Position numbers and translations under genes: made by a program. A DNA stretch of 33,805 nt, taken from contig NZ_BCTO01000039.1 of assembly GCF_001571325.1 (NCBI RefSeq), positions 1 through 33,805 on the forward strand, in the 5' to 3' direction. Source of the DNA: Delftia tsuruhatensis NBRC 16741 (lineage in GTDB: Bacteria; Pseudomonadota; Gammaproteobacteria; Burkholderiales; Burkholderiaceae_C). Below the pieces are notes generated by a model. It had not been told where the DNA came from. It ran no database searches and was given only the letters and a program-made list of their open reading frames with translations. The number at the start of each line of letters is the position of its first letter. The first letter of the stretch is position 1. This document shows, piece by piece, positions 5,991-12,810 of this stretch.

Positions 5991-6725
5991 TTACAATCGA
6001 CGGCCATTCCAAGCCCAAACGACGCGACCTACCACCGTTACCTGGTGATCCCCGTTCAAAATCTGGACCATTTTTGAACTCGGATTGTCGCTTGTTACCT
6101 GCAACTTTCCATCAAAAGTTGAACTAACCCGTTTGACATAATTCTTATCCCCTGCTTGGAGTACATAAACCCCCTCGCGTGAATGCGGGTCTTTGGCGCC
6201 TGGCCCAGTATCAACAAGGAGTACGTCTCCATCTGTGAACGTGGGAGCCATGCTGTCGCCATAAGCATGAATGAACCGAAGCTCGCTCGGGTTCTGGGGG
6301 CGGATGTGCTGATTTATCCAATGTGGTGACAAGGCCAAGTCTCCAACGATCACGTCGGACTCTAGCAGCGCCTCACCGGGCCCCATGCTGGCACAGTTGG
6401 CCAGCAGAGGGACTCGAACTGCATCGGGCGCATGCCAGAACGGTATGGATGGGTGGGACGCAGCAGCCATCTCTATCAGTGCAGCATCCTGCGAAATCGG
6501 TTGGTCCATCCATCCAGAAGGTCTTCCTACGCGCGCCTCGACTTCGCGTGCAGCCTCCTTGCTCATCGAGCGGGGCTTCCCTGTTTTCGAATCTGGCAAC
6601 GCGCGAATCCACTGGCTGATCTGGGCAGGGGCCTTGCCTATTTTTTCAGCGAGCGCGGCCTGCGACCCTGCTTCATCGACAAGGATGGCAAGGCGGCGGC
6701 GGCGTGTCACTTCGATAGGGTCCAT
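5991..6725 (-). CDS. CI-type phage repressor, HTH plus S24 self-cleaving domain, 244 aa
   Basis: From the ATG at 6725 (MDPIEVTRRRRLAILV), residues about 8-42 form an HTH (SQAALAEKIGKAPAQISQWI). Residues about 103-244 are a LexA/S24 peptidase domain with the catalytic pair Ser158 (YGDSM) and Lys198 (YVKRV). These features define a lysogeny repressor that self-cleaves on RecA stimulation. The usual Ala-Gly cleavage site is not obvious; the equivalent region reads ANCASMGPGE. No ribosome site precedes the ATG, so the mRNA may be leaderless. A longer upstream reading would run through the operators and is unlikely. It is divergent from the Cro-like gene, with three operators between, and is followed by the 111-residue gene. 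Confidence 0.9.
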   Translation of the reverse strand: MDPIEVTRRRRLAILVDEAGSQAALAEKIGKAPAQISQWIRALPDSKTGKPRSMSKEAAREVEARVGRPSGWMDQPISQDAALIEMAAASHPSIPFWHAPDAVRVPLLANCASMGPGEALLESDVIVGDLALSPHWINQHIRPQNPSELRFIHAYGDSMAPTFTDGDVLLVDTGPGAKDPHSREGVYVLQAGDKNYVKRVSSTFDGKLQVTSDNPSSKMVQILNGDHQVTVVGRVVWAWNGRRL

Positions 6726-6737
6726 CGGGCGATGGTT

Positions 6738-6798
6738 TAGCAAAACGCTATTTTTGGCAAAGCGCGAGGCGCTATTGACGATATGTAGCGTGTCGCTA
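6738..6798. promoter_or_regulatory. Right operator set (three sites) between repressor and cro
   Basis: Sites TAGCAAAACGCTA (6738-6750), GCGCGAGGCGCTA (6762-6774) and TAGCGTGTCGCTA (6786-6798) have centres exactly 24 bp apart. The outer two keep both half-sites; the middle keeps only the right half well. They match the pair at 4710-4748. Confidence 0.8.
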
Positions 6799-6803
6799 AT
6801 AAT
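6775..6803 (+). promoter_or_regulatory. pR-like rightward promoter
   Basis: TTGACG (6775-6780), a 17-base spacer and AATAAT (6798-6803). One operator fills the spacer and touches the -10; another abuts the -35. The transcript should start about 7 bases downstream, at or next to the ATG of the Cro-like gene (6810). Confidence 0.8.
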
Positions 6804-6809
6804 TTGCTC

Positions 6810-7061
6810 ATGAACCTCCATGAGTACATCTCCAAAAAGGGGCGTGGGTCGATCGGCGAGCTTGCTGATCGGATCGGTGCGCACCGGCCCGATGTGTCCC
6901 GTTGGGCCTCAGGGAAGCGCGTTGTGCCAGAGAAATCGGCGGTAGCTATCGAGTTGGCTACGCAAGGGGCGGTTTCGCGGCGAGACCTGCGCCCCAACGA
7001 CTGGCAGGACATCTGGCCCGAGCTAGCGCAGCCTGCCGCCCAGGAGCAGGGCCATGCGTAG
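6810..7061 (+). CDS. Cro/YdaS-like DNA-binding regulator, 83 aa, probably leaderless
   Basis: Starts MNLHEYISKKGRGSIGELA. Residues about 15-40 (IGELADRIGAHRPDVSRWASG) form an HTH of the YdaS/Cro type, in which the second helix reads DNA, followed by RVVPEKSAVAIELAT. YdaS-like proteins act as Cro in many prophages. The ATG lies seven bases after the -10 of the pR-like promoter, leaving no room for a ribosome site, so a leaderless message is expected. As the first pR gene opposite the repressor it should bind the same 13-bp operators. The HTH assignment is firm; the Cro role is from position. Confidence 0.85.
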   Translation: MNLHEYISKKGRGSIGELADRIGAHRPDVSRWASGKRVVPEKSAVAIELATQGAVSRRDLRPNDWQDIWPELAQPAAQEQGHA

Positions 7062-7062
7062 T

Positions 7063-7575
7063 TCAGCGAATGCCGAACGCCTGAAGCGTCTGCGGTGGAA
7101 GCGCCCCGCCCAAGTAAAGCGTGTGTCCTTTGTCGTTCGGACACGTCAGGCGATTCGGGATGCTCGGCGCCGCCTCGCGGTACTGCATTGGGACTTCGCG
7201 CTTCTCTGCGTGACAAGCGGGGCAGAAGTAAGCGGTCTCCTTGGGTTCACGGGCCGTCGTGCCTTTGCGCACATAGGCCCAACGCCCAGGAGCTGGTTGC
7301 ACAAGGTCGTACGAGGCGCGGCGTTCCATCTCGGCTTCCGCGGCTTGTTTCTGGCGCTCCAGCTCCAGCTTTTCCGTACGAAGTTGCTGCGTCTCAAGTT
7401 CCAGCGCATGCAGAGCCTTCGCGGTGGAGACGCCGGTGTTTAGGGCATCCATCAGTTCTTTTTGCAGCGTAGACAAGGCTGCATCAATTTTTGCTTGGTC
7501 CCGTGCTGCTACGGCCACCTTCAGGACCTCGTATGTGGCAGTGGCTGAGGCAACCGCCATTTCATATGCCGTCAT
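7063..7575 (-). CDS. Hypothetical zinc-ribbon protein, 170 aa, opposite to early operon
   Basis: Starts MTAYEMAVASATATYEVLK with AGGAGGGG before the ATG. The N-terminal 85 residues are helical, with a coiled coil (ETQQLRTEKLELERQKQAAE). The C-terminal part carries CPAC and, some 25 residues later, CPNDKGH, a probable zinc-binding treble of Cys/His. The 5' leader forms a hairpin with a 14-base core shared with the leader of the KTSC gene at 31136-31378. It runs against the early operon, tail to tail with cro, as an independently expressed accessory gene would. Family seen in prophages but of unknown function. Confidence 0.75.
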   Translation of the reverse strand: MTAYEMAVASATATYEVLKVAVAARDQAKIDAALSTLQKELMDALNTGVSTAKALHALELETQQLRTEKLELERQKQAAEAEMERRASYDLVQPAPGRWAYVRKGTTAREPKETAYFCPACHAEKREVPMQYREAAPSIPNRLTCPNDKGHTLYLGGALPPQTLQAFGIR

Positions 7576-7582
7576 GTCCGCC

Positions 7583-7627
7583 CCTCCTGGGAATGGTTGT
7601 GTAGGAACTTCCATTCTGCCCGGGAGG
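7583..7627 (-). promoter_or_regulatory. Structured 5' leader hairpin, copy 1
   Basis: Outer stem CCTCCTGGG / CCCGGGAGG (7583-7591 with 7619-7627), a three-base bulge, inner stem AATGG / CCATT (7592-7596 with 7611-7615) and a 14-base loop. The core ATGGTTGTGTAGGA (plus strand, 7593-7606) is identical in the hairpin at 31387-31433. On the leftward transcript the 3' arm reaches into the AGGAGG ribosome site, so folding could block translation. Confidence 0.6.
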
Positions 7628-7671
7628 CGGCGGGCACCTTTTCCCAGAATCAACCCCAGGAGTAGTCCCGC

Positions 7672-8097
7672 ATGCGTGACACCCACGAAAAGCTTAGCCG
7701 GGCTGAAGCGGCTGCCGTGAAGGCGATCCAGCAGTGGCTGGCCGGGCTGGATGTCGAGCAGGCTGCGCGCGTGCTGGCCCGGGTCCAGGACCAGTTGGAC
7801 GAAGAGGCTGATGCGCCCATGTTCGCGCGCGGCATTGCTGGACCCCTGGGCAAGCTGGACATCCCGCTGCGCACGAAGGTGGACGAAGCCACGGCCGACC
7901 TGTTCCTGCGCCACTGCGGCCAGCAGGCCACGGACACGTCCATGGTGCTGCGCGATTGCGTGTACGCCCTGGTCTACGGCAAGACCTATCGGCAGATGGT
8001 GGTTGAAAAAGTGAACCATGACGCGCAGCGTACCGAGGCGCTGGCCAAGCTCATAGGGCCTTTTGGGAGCCCCGAATTCGGAGGGTCTGCCCGATGA
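7672..8097 (+). CDS. Hypothetical early phage protein, 141 aa
   Basis: Starts MRDTHEKLSRAEAAAVKAI with AGGAG eight to ten bases upstream. The sequence is helical, with a central LDIPLRTKVDEATADLFLRHCG and a C-terminal MVVEKVNHDAQRTEALAKLIG. It overlaps the next gene by ATGA, and it is the first gene of the tightly packed rightward early block after the leftward accessory gene. In lambdoid order this is the place of CII-like or other early regulators, but there is no visible HTH. Function unknown. Confidence 0.7.
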   Translation: MRDTHEKLSRAEAAAVKAIQQWLAGLDVEQAARVLARVQDQLDEEADAPMFARGIAGPLGKLDIPLRTKVDEATADLFLRHCGQQATDTSMVLRDCVYALVYGKTYRQMVVEKVNHDAQRTEALAKLIGPFGSPEFGGSAR

Positions 8098-8819
8098 ACG
8101 CGATCACAGCAATTTCCGCCACCGTGCTGACCATGAGCAGCCGCGAAATCGCCGACCTGACGGGCCGTGACCATGGCAACGTGATGCGCGACATCCGCAC
8201 GATGCTGGACGATCTGCAGGCTTCAAATTTGAATCCTGTTTGCGAAACAACGACTTACGCGGGAGCCAACGGCCAGCGCTACCCGCAGTACGAACTGGAC
8301 CGCGACACCTGTCTGACCCTGCTGCTGGGCTACGACGCCGCAGCACGCATGAAGGTGGTGAAGCGCTGGCAGGAGCTGGAGGCGCAGGCCGCCCCCGCGC
8401 TGCCGGACTTCTCCAACCCCGTGGCCGCCGCGCGCGCCTGGGCCGATGCCAAGGAATCCGAGCTGCGCACGGCTGAGGCCCTGGCCCTGGCCGCGCCCAA
8501 GGCGGAGTTCGTGGATCGCTTTGTGGCGGCCGAGACCGGCGCCATGGGCTTCCGCCAGGTCTGCAAGCTGCTGCGCGCGAACGAGGAGCGCTTCCGCGCC
8601 TTCCTGCTGGACAACAAGGTGATGTACCACCTGGGCGGCCGGCTGACTCCGCTGGCCCAGCACATGGACGCAGGCCGCTTCGTGGTGAAGGCTGGCCATG
8701 CCCAGCACAGCGACCACGCTTTCACCCAGGCCAAGTTCACAAGCAAGGGCGTGACGTGGATTGCCGGCCTGTGGGGCCAGCACCAAGCCCGCCTGGCGCA
8801 GGGGGGCGTGCAGCAATGA
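8094..8819 (+). CDS. Rha-family regulatory protein with KilA-C antirepressor domain, 241 aa
   Basis: The N-terminal half matches phage Rha proteins: MSSREIADLTGRDHGNVMRDI near residues 14-34 (a helix-turn-helix-like unit), then YELDRDTCLTLLLGYDAAARMKVVKRW. The C-terminal half (from about residue 140) matches the phage antirepressor KilA-C domain, including MGFRQVCKLL and a tail ending TSKGVTWIAGLW. Rha-KilAC proteins interfere with repressor action or lysogeny. The start overlaps the previous stop (ATGA), and the stop overlaps the replication gene start in the same way. A second Rha protein is encoded at 28414-28929. Confidence 0.85.
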   Translation: MNAITAISATVLTMSSREIADLTGRDHGNVMRDIRTMLDDLQASNLNPVCETTTYAGANGQRYPQYELDRDTCLTLLLGYDAAARMKVVKRWQELEAQAAPALPDFSNPVAAARAWADAKESELRTAEALALAAPKAEFVDRFVAAETGAMGFRQVCKLLRANEERFRAFLLDNKVMYHLGGRLTPLAQHMDAGRFVVKAGHAQHSDHAFTQAKFTSKGVTWIAGLWGQHQARLAQGGVQQ

Positions 8820-9772
8820 GCACGATGATCATGGCGGCCTGCTGGCCGCTGGCAATGTCCCCCGCGCAGAAGGCGGTGCTGATTTCCCTGGCTGACCAGG
8901 CCAACGATGACGGCGTGTGCTGGCCCGGCGTTGCAACGATTGCGAAGCGCACCTGCCTGTCCGAGCGCGCCGTACAGGATGCCATCGCGTGGCTGCAGAC
9001 GGTGGGCGTAGTGTTCCGGGAATACCGCATCAACTCGAGCACCAGCTACACCATCACGCCGGCCAACTTCAACCCGGCGGCCGCTCCCGCGAAGCGCAAG
9101 CGCGGCACGGGTGCAGATGCCGCACCGGGTGCAAATGGCGCACCCCAAGCAAATGGCGCACCGGGTGCAGACGGCGCACCACCCCCCGCAGTTGGCGCAC
9201 CAGGGGGTGCAGATGGCGCACCTCAACCCCCGCAAATGGCGCACCCCAGGGGTGCAGATGGCGCACCCAAATCATCATTGAACCGTAATAGGAACCGTAA
9301 AGGAACCGCCAAAGAATCATTTCCGCCGGCTGCGCCGCCGGCCCGCAAAGGGGAGGGCGGCCTGTCCGATGCCGAGGACACCGCACTGCAGGAGTCCTGC
9401 CGCGCCACCTGGGCGGCCTACAGCCAGGCCTACGTGCAGCGCTACGGCGTGAAGCCCGTCCGCAATGCCCAGGTGAACGCCAACGTGAAGGCGCTGGTGA
9501 AGCGGCTGGGCTACGAGGAGGCGCCGCTGGTGGCGGCCTGGTACGTGGAATGCGTCAGCGAGGCCTATGTGCTGAAGGACTCGCATGGTGTCGGCGCGCT
9601 GCTGGCCAAGGCCGAGAGCTACCGCACGCAGTGGGCACGCGGCCAGGCCATGACCGGCACGGCGGCCCAGGCGGCCGACAAGACCAGCGCCAACTTCGAC
9701 GCCATCGAGGAGGCCAAGCGGCTGCTGCGCCAGCGCGGCGGTCGGGGCAACGGGGAGGGCGGCAATGCGTGA
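8816..9772 (+). CDS. Replication initiator (lambda O-like), HTH domain, containing the probable origin, 318 aa
   Basis: The N-terminal domain (about residues 1-85) is a winged HTH as in phage replication proteins: SPAQKAVLISLADQANDDG, then WPGVATIAKRTCLSERAVQ and a wing ending TSYTITP. Residues about 98-155 are a low-complexity repeat (GADGAP units) encoded by eight palindromic iterons. The C-terminal part (from about 190) is helical and likely binds the helicase loader or helicase. Lambda O has the same plan: initiator gene with the origin iterons inside it. The neighbour at 9765 would be the P-like partner. Overlapping starts on both sides indicate one operon. Role inferred from domain and iterons. 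Confidence 0.82.
   Translation: MSTMIMAACWPLAMSPAQKAVLISLADQANDDGVCWPGVATIAKRTCLSERAVQDAIAWLQTVGVVFREYRINSSTSYTITPANFNPAAAPAKRKRGTGADAAPGANGAPQANGAPGADGAPPPAVGAPGGADGAPQPPQMAHPRGADGAPKSSLNRNRNRKGTAKESFPPAAPPARKGEGGLSDAEDTALQESCRATWAAYSQAYVQRYGVKPVRNAQVNANVKALVKRLGYEEAPLVAAWYVECVSEAYVLKDSHGVGALLAKAESYRTQWARGQAMTGTAAQAADKTSANFDAIEEAKRLLRQRGGRGNGEGGNA
9110..9310. other. Probable phage replication origin: eight iterons plus AT-rich stretch
   Basis: Eight 17-bp sites of consensus GGTGCARAYGGCGCACC end at 9126, 9144, 9162, 9180, 9201, 9222, 9245 and 9267. Sites 1, 2, 4, 6 and 8 keep the full palindrome; sites 3, 5 and 7 keep only the right half. Pitch is 18-23 bp, about two helical turns. An AT-richer stretch with three GAACCG repeats follows to about 9310, a likely unwinding region. 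The whole block lies in frame within the initiator gene. Confidence 0.8.
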
Positions 9773-10547
9773 CGACCTGGACACCGACTGGCTGCTGGAG
9801 GAGCTGGGCGCCACGATGGAGCTGAGCGGCCAGCAGGTCCGGCCTGCTGCGCTCCTGCTGCTGGCGGAAGACCTGGCCCACATCGACAAGCCTGTGCTGC
9901 GCCTGGCCCTGGCCCGCATCCGCGCCGAGCATCGGGGCCCGATCCTGACCGGCACCGTGCTGCAGTACGTGGACCACGCCATGGGCCGCATGCTGCCCGC
10001 CGAAGCCTATGGACTGGCGCTGACCAGTGCTGACCAGCAGGCCACCGTGGTGTGGACCGATGAGATCGCCCAGGCCTGGGCCGTGGCCGCGCCGCTGCTG
10101 GATGCCGGCGACAAGTTCGGCGCACGGCAGGCCTTCATCGAGGCCTATGGCCGGATCACTGGCGAGGCCCGTGCGCTGCGCCGCCGTCCTGTGGTGCAGG
10201 TCAGCCTGGGCCACGACCCCGAAGCCCGGGCACGCGCCGTGCAGGAAGCCATCACGGCAGGCCGGTTGCCGGGCGGTCTGGAGGGCCTGACCGACGACCT
10301 GCGCGAGCAGCTGCAGCTGCCGGCCCCGCGCGCCGCCCTGGCGTTGCCAGCTCCGGACTCGGTGCCCACCGGTCCGAAGCGTGAGGTGCTGTCCAAGCTG
10401 GCCACCCTGCGCGAAGCCTTTGCGCTCAAGGCCTCGCGCTTCACGCCCGTACAGGTCCAGGCCCGCGCAGACCGGATGCGCGTGGGGCAGGCCAAGCGCC
10501 GCACAGCCGCCGCCGTGGCGCAGCACCAGCAGGGGAGCCAGCCATGA
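9765..10547 (+). CDS. Replication-associated protein, possible helicase-loader analogue, 260 aa
   Basis: Starts MRDDLDTDWLLEELGATME, overlapping the end of the initiator gene. The protein is helical, with LARIRAEHRGPILTGTVLQYVD near residue 50, which resembles phage replication accessory proteins, and a long Ala/Arg/Gln-rich tail. It lacks a Walker A motif, so it is not itself a DnaC-type ATPase. Its place directly after an O-like gene matches lambda P. The job of loading the host helicase is inferred from gene order only. Confidence 0.65.
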   Translation: MRDDLDTDWLLEELGATMELSGQQVRPAALLLLAEDLAHIDKPVLRLALARIRAEHRGPILTGTVLQYVDHAMGRMLPAEAYGLALTSADQQATVVWTDEIAQAWAVAAPLLDAGDKFGARQAFIEAYGRITGEARALRRRPVVQVSLGHDPEARARAVQEAITAGRLPGGLEGLTDDLREQLQLPAPRAALALPAPDSVPTGPKREVLSKLATLREAFALKASRFTPVQVQARADRMRVGQAKRRTAAAVAQHQQGSQP

Positions 10548-11050
10548 GCGCCATACACGCCTCAGTCGCCCGCGACTACCTGACGCAGCCCTACACCTAC
10601 ACGCTCGCGCAGGAACTGTCGGCCAGCGAACGGCAGCCGCTGCACCAGCGCAAGCGCGAGCCTCTGGCTGCTGCAGTCCTGGCCGCCGTGCATGCCGTGG
10701 GCTATGCCGCTCCCACCGTCCAGCACTGGCGCGACCTGGCCGACGCAGCGAACCTGTCCGAGACCCTGCTGGGTATGGGCGTCTTCACCGAGCCCGAGGC
10801 CCAGAGCCTGTTTGCTGATGCCGTGGCGGCCGTCGTGGATCTGGGTCGCAAGCACGGCCACGGCCAGGAGATGCGCCTGAACGCCGTGCAGCTGGGCCAC
10901 CTGGTCGAGTTCGGCGAGGCCTACGGCCAGGTGCTGGAGGTGATCCCGGCCCGCATCTTCATCCGCGCGCACCGCGCCACCGAACGCCGCCTGCGCGAGC
11001 TGCTGGTCAACAGCCACGGCAGCGATTCCCATGAATTCATCGTCGTCTGA
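10544..11050 (+). CDS. Hypothetical early phage protein, 168 aa
   Basis: Starts MSAIHASVARDYLTQPYTY; its ATG overlaps the previous stop. Helical throughout, with a repeated pattern of Ala/Val/Glu-rich helices and a basic segment near the end (IFIRAHRATERRLRELL). No cysteine pairs, signal peptide or nucleotide-binding motif. It lies between the replication pair and the resolvase, so a replication or recombination accessory role is possible. Family not recognised beyond being a typical phage early-operon protein. Confidence 0.68.
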   Translation: MSAIHASVARDYLTQPYTYTLAQELSASERQPLHQRKREPLAAAVLAAVHAVGYAAPTVQHWRDLADAANLSETLLGMGVFTEPEAQSLFADAVAAVVDLGRKHGHGQEMRLNAVQLGHLVEFGEAYGQVLEVIPARIFIRAHRATERRLRELLVNSHGSDSHEFIVV

Positions 11051-11258
11051 ACACCAATGGCAGCAACAACCAATCAATCTCAGCGGGGCAGCCGTGGCGC
11101 ACCTCGTCAAGCTGGCCCAGCAACCCGGGTGGTGGGAGTACGTCAAGGCCAGGGCCAGGGAGCTGGACAGGGACGAGTCCCGGCTGTTCGTGGGCATCGA
11201 GCAGCAGGTGGTGCAGCAGCTGCAGGCGCTCGCCTGGCGCCCGCCGCCCCGCGCGTGA
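11031..11258 (+). CDS. Hypothetical early phage protein, 75 aa
   Basis: Starts MNSSSSEHQWQQQPINLSG inside the last 20 bases of the upstream gene and ends overlapping the GTG of the RuvC-like gene. It is a single helical domain (AVAHLVKLAQQPGWWEYVKAR, then LDRDESRLF). The tight overlaps on both sides support translation in the operon. Function unknown; position suggests an accessory to the resolvase. Confidence 0.65.
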   Translation: MNSSSSEHQWQQQPINLSGAAVAHLVKLAQQPGWWEYVKARARELDRDESRLFVGIEQQVVQQLQALAWRPPPRA

Positions 11259-11722
11259 CGGTGCCGGCTGGCCACCAGGGCCCGATCACGGTGCTGGGCA
11301 TGGACCCCGGCAAGCACACGGGCCTGGCCTGGATCGTGGATGGCCAGCTGCAGGGGCTGGAGGAAATCGAGCCCGCAGAAATTGCCCTGGTGCTGCAGGA
11401 GCGCCGGCCCACGCTGGTCATCTTCGAAGACAGCCGCGCCGCGCGCCGCACCTGGACAGCCAAGGGCAGCGACGGTGCCCGCAAGAAGATCGCCCGCAAC
11501 GTCGGCGAGATCGACGCCTGGTGCAAGCTCATCGTTGGCCTGTGCACGGCGCTGGGCATCCCATGCCACGGCATGCCGCCGAGCGCGAAGGCCGGCGGCG
11601 CCCACGGCGCCAAGATCGACGCCGCGACCTTCAGCCGCCTGACCGGCTGGGCCGGCCGCAGCAATCAGCACCAGCGTGACGCCGCAATGATCGCGTGGTC
11701 CTTCCGGAGGGCACGGCCATGA
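11255..11722 (+). CDS. RuvC-like Holliday-junction resolvase / RNase H-fold nuclease, 155 aa
   Basis: Starts at GTG 11255 (VTVPAGHQGPITVLG), overlapping the previous stop (GTGA). Motif I is LGMDPGKHTGLAW with Asp17, an acidic second site follows at Glu58/Asp59 (VIFEDSRA), and the C-terminal helix carries NQHQRDAAMIAW with Asp142. These are the acidic metal-binding positions of the RuvC family, and 155 residues is the usual family length. Such enzymes cut four-way junctions and tidy replicated phage DNA before packaging. An alternative reading further upstream at 11057 is rejected because it shadows the 75-residue gene. Confidence 0.85.
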   Translation: MTVPAGHQGPITVLGMDPGKHTGLAWIVDGQLQGLEEIEPAEIALVLQERRPTLVIFEDSRAARRTWTAKGSDGARKKIARNVGEIDAWCKLIVGLCTALGIPCHGMPPSAKAGGAHGAKIDAATFSRLTGWAGRSNQHQRDAAMIAWSFRRARP

Positions 11723-12039
11723 AGCGCATCTACATCGCCGGCCCGATGACAGGCCTGCCCGACTTCAACTACCCGGCCTTCAACCGCGCCGCCGCCACGC
11801 TGCGCGCCCAGGGCCACCACGTCGAGAACCCTGCCGAGAACCCCGCGCCAGCGTGCGGTAGCTGGGCCGGCTACATGCGATTGGCGCTGCCGCAGCTGTG
11901 CACCTGCGATGCGGTCTACATGCTCCCCGGCTGGCGCGGCTCCAAGGGCGCGCGCGTGGAGCACGGCCTGGCCCTGGATCTGGGCATGGAGGTGCAGGAC
12001 TTCGACGCCGGCGGAGGGGAGGGCGGTGCCCATGATTGA
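11719..12039 (+). CDS. DUF4406 / nucleoside deoxyribosyltransferase-like protein, 106 aa
   Basis: Starts MKRIYIAGPMTGLPDFNYP, the hallmark of the DUF4406 family, which has the nucleoside 2-deoxyribosyltransferase fold (IAGPM near the start, then YMLPGWRGSKGARVEH and ALDLGM). Family members in phages probably bind or alter nucleotides or nucleotide derivatives; the reaction is not established. The ATG overlaps the resolvase stop (ATGA). All core motifs are present, so the protein looks intact. Confidence 0.85.
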   Translation: MKRIYIAGPMTGLPDFNYPAFNRAAATLRAQGHHVENPAENPAPACGSWAGYMRLALPQLCTCDAVYMLPGWRGSKGARVEHGLALDLGMEVQDFDAGGGEGGAHD

Positions 12040-12289
12040 TTTCCGCCCCGATCTGCCCCGGCGCGGCATGCGTGGCCAGGAACGACCGAAGCCCAAGTAC
12101 CCGCCGCTGTGGCGCGACGCCACCATGGAAGAGCACATCCACGGCCCGGACGCGCATGGCCGCTACCGCCTCTCCACCTGGGCCTACAACCGCTGCTGCA
12201 TGCTGCAGCAGTACGGTCCGATCCGCGTGTGCGTGATGGGCGATCACGGCTTCCTGGTGCAGGTGGATGTGGAGGGCGACATCCGATGA
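12032..12289 (+). CDS. Hypothetical early phage protein, 85 aa
   Basis: Starts MIDFRPDLPRRGMRGQERP, with GGAGGGGAGGG upstream, inside the end of the DUF4406 gene. The second half looks beta-rich (YGPIRVCVMGDHGFLVQVDVEG) and contains two adjacent cysteines (NRCCML). It ends overlapping the next ATG. No family recognised. Confidence 0.62.
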   Translation: MIDFRPDLPRRGMRGQERPKPKYPPLWRDATMEEHIHGPDAHGRYRLSTWAYNRCCMLQQYGPIRVCVMGDHGFLVQVDVEGDIR

Positions 12290-12810
12290 TCCAGAACCGG
12301 ACCACCTGGCCCAGCCGCGGCTTCGGCCGCCGGCCCGCCGCCGCACCAGCGCAAGACCGAGAGGAGCGCCTGGCGCAGCGCGCGGCCCGCGCCATGGACA
12401 GTGCTCGCGCCACCGCCGGCATGGCGTGCACCAGCATCGTTGTGATGGGCGGGGCCAGCACGGGCTTGGCTGTGCCCAAGGCCGAGATCCTGGAATGCGA
12501 AGCCTACCGCCGCGCCGTCGCCGCGCTGCCTTGCATCTGGTGCGGCATCGCCGGCTACAGCCAGCACGCCCACCTGAACCTGGGCAAGGGCTTCGCGCTC
12601 AAGACCGACGACCGCACCGGCTTCCCGCTGTGCTGCACACGCCCCGACATCGAGGGCTGCCATGTCGCTTACGACCAATACCGCCTTGTTGACGGCGGCC
12701 GCGAAGCCCACCGGGACTACGGCCTCGAATGGGGCCGCATCACCCGCCACACCGTCCTCGAATCCGGCCAATGGCCGCAACGCCTGCCCCTCTGGAGTGA
12801 AACCGCATGA
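12286..12810 (+). CDS. Zinc-binding HNH-like early protein, 174 aa
   Basis: Residues about 83-126 hold a Cys/His cluster: CIWCG (Cys83, Cys86), QHAHLN (His94, His96), PLCC (Cys116, Cys117) and GCH (Cys125, His126). This resembles the DUF968-like phage HNH/zinc fold found in recombination-region proteins. The N-terminal 60 residues are Arg/Ala-rich and probably disordered. Its start overlaps the previous stop and its stop overlaps the next start. Nuclease activity is possible but unproven, since the pattern may be only structural zinc. Confidence 0.65.
   Translation: MIQNRTTWPSRGFGRRPAAAPAQDREERLAQRAARAMDSARATAGMACTSIVVMGGASTGLAVPKAEILECEAYRRAVAALPCIWCGIAGYSQHAHLNLGKGFALKTDDRTGFPLCCTRPDIEGCHVAYDQYRLVDGGREAHRDYGLEWGRITRHTVLESGQWPQRLPLWSETA

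Noticed and set aside
9110..9267. Repeats as a CRISPR array
   Set aside because: Units are 17 bp with 1-6 bp spacers and in frame within an initiator gene, so they are iterons, not repeat-spacer units.
12244..12780. 178-residue leftward frame opposite the zinc protein
   Set aside because: Antisense to a well-linked early-operon gene with overlapping start and stop codons.
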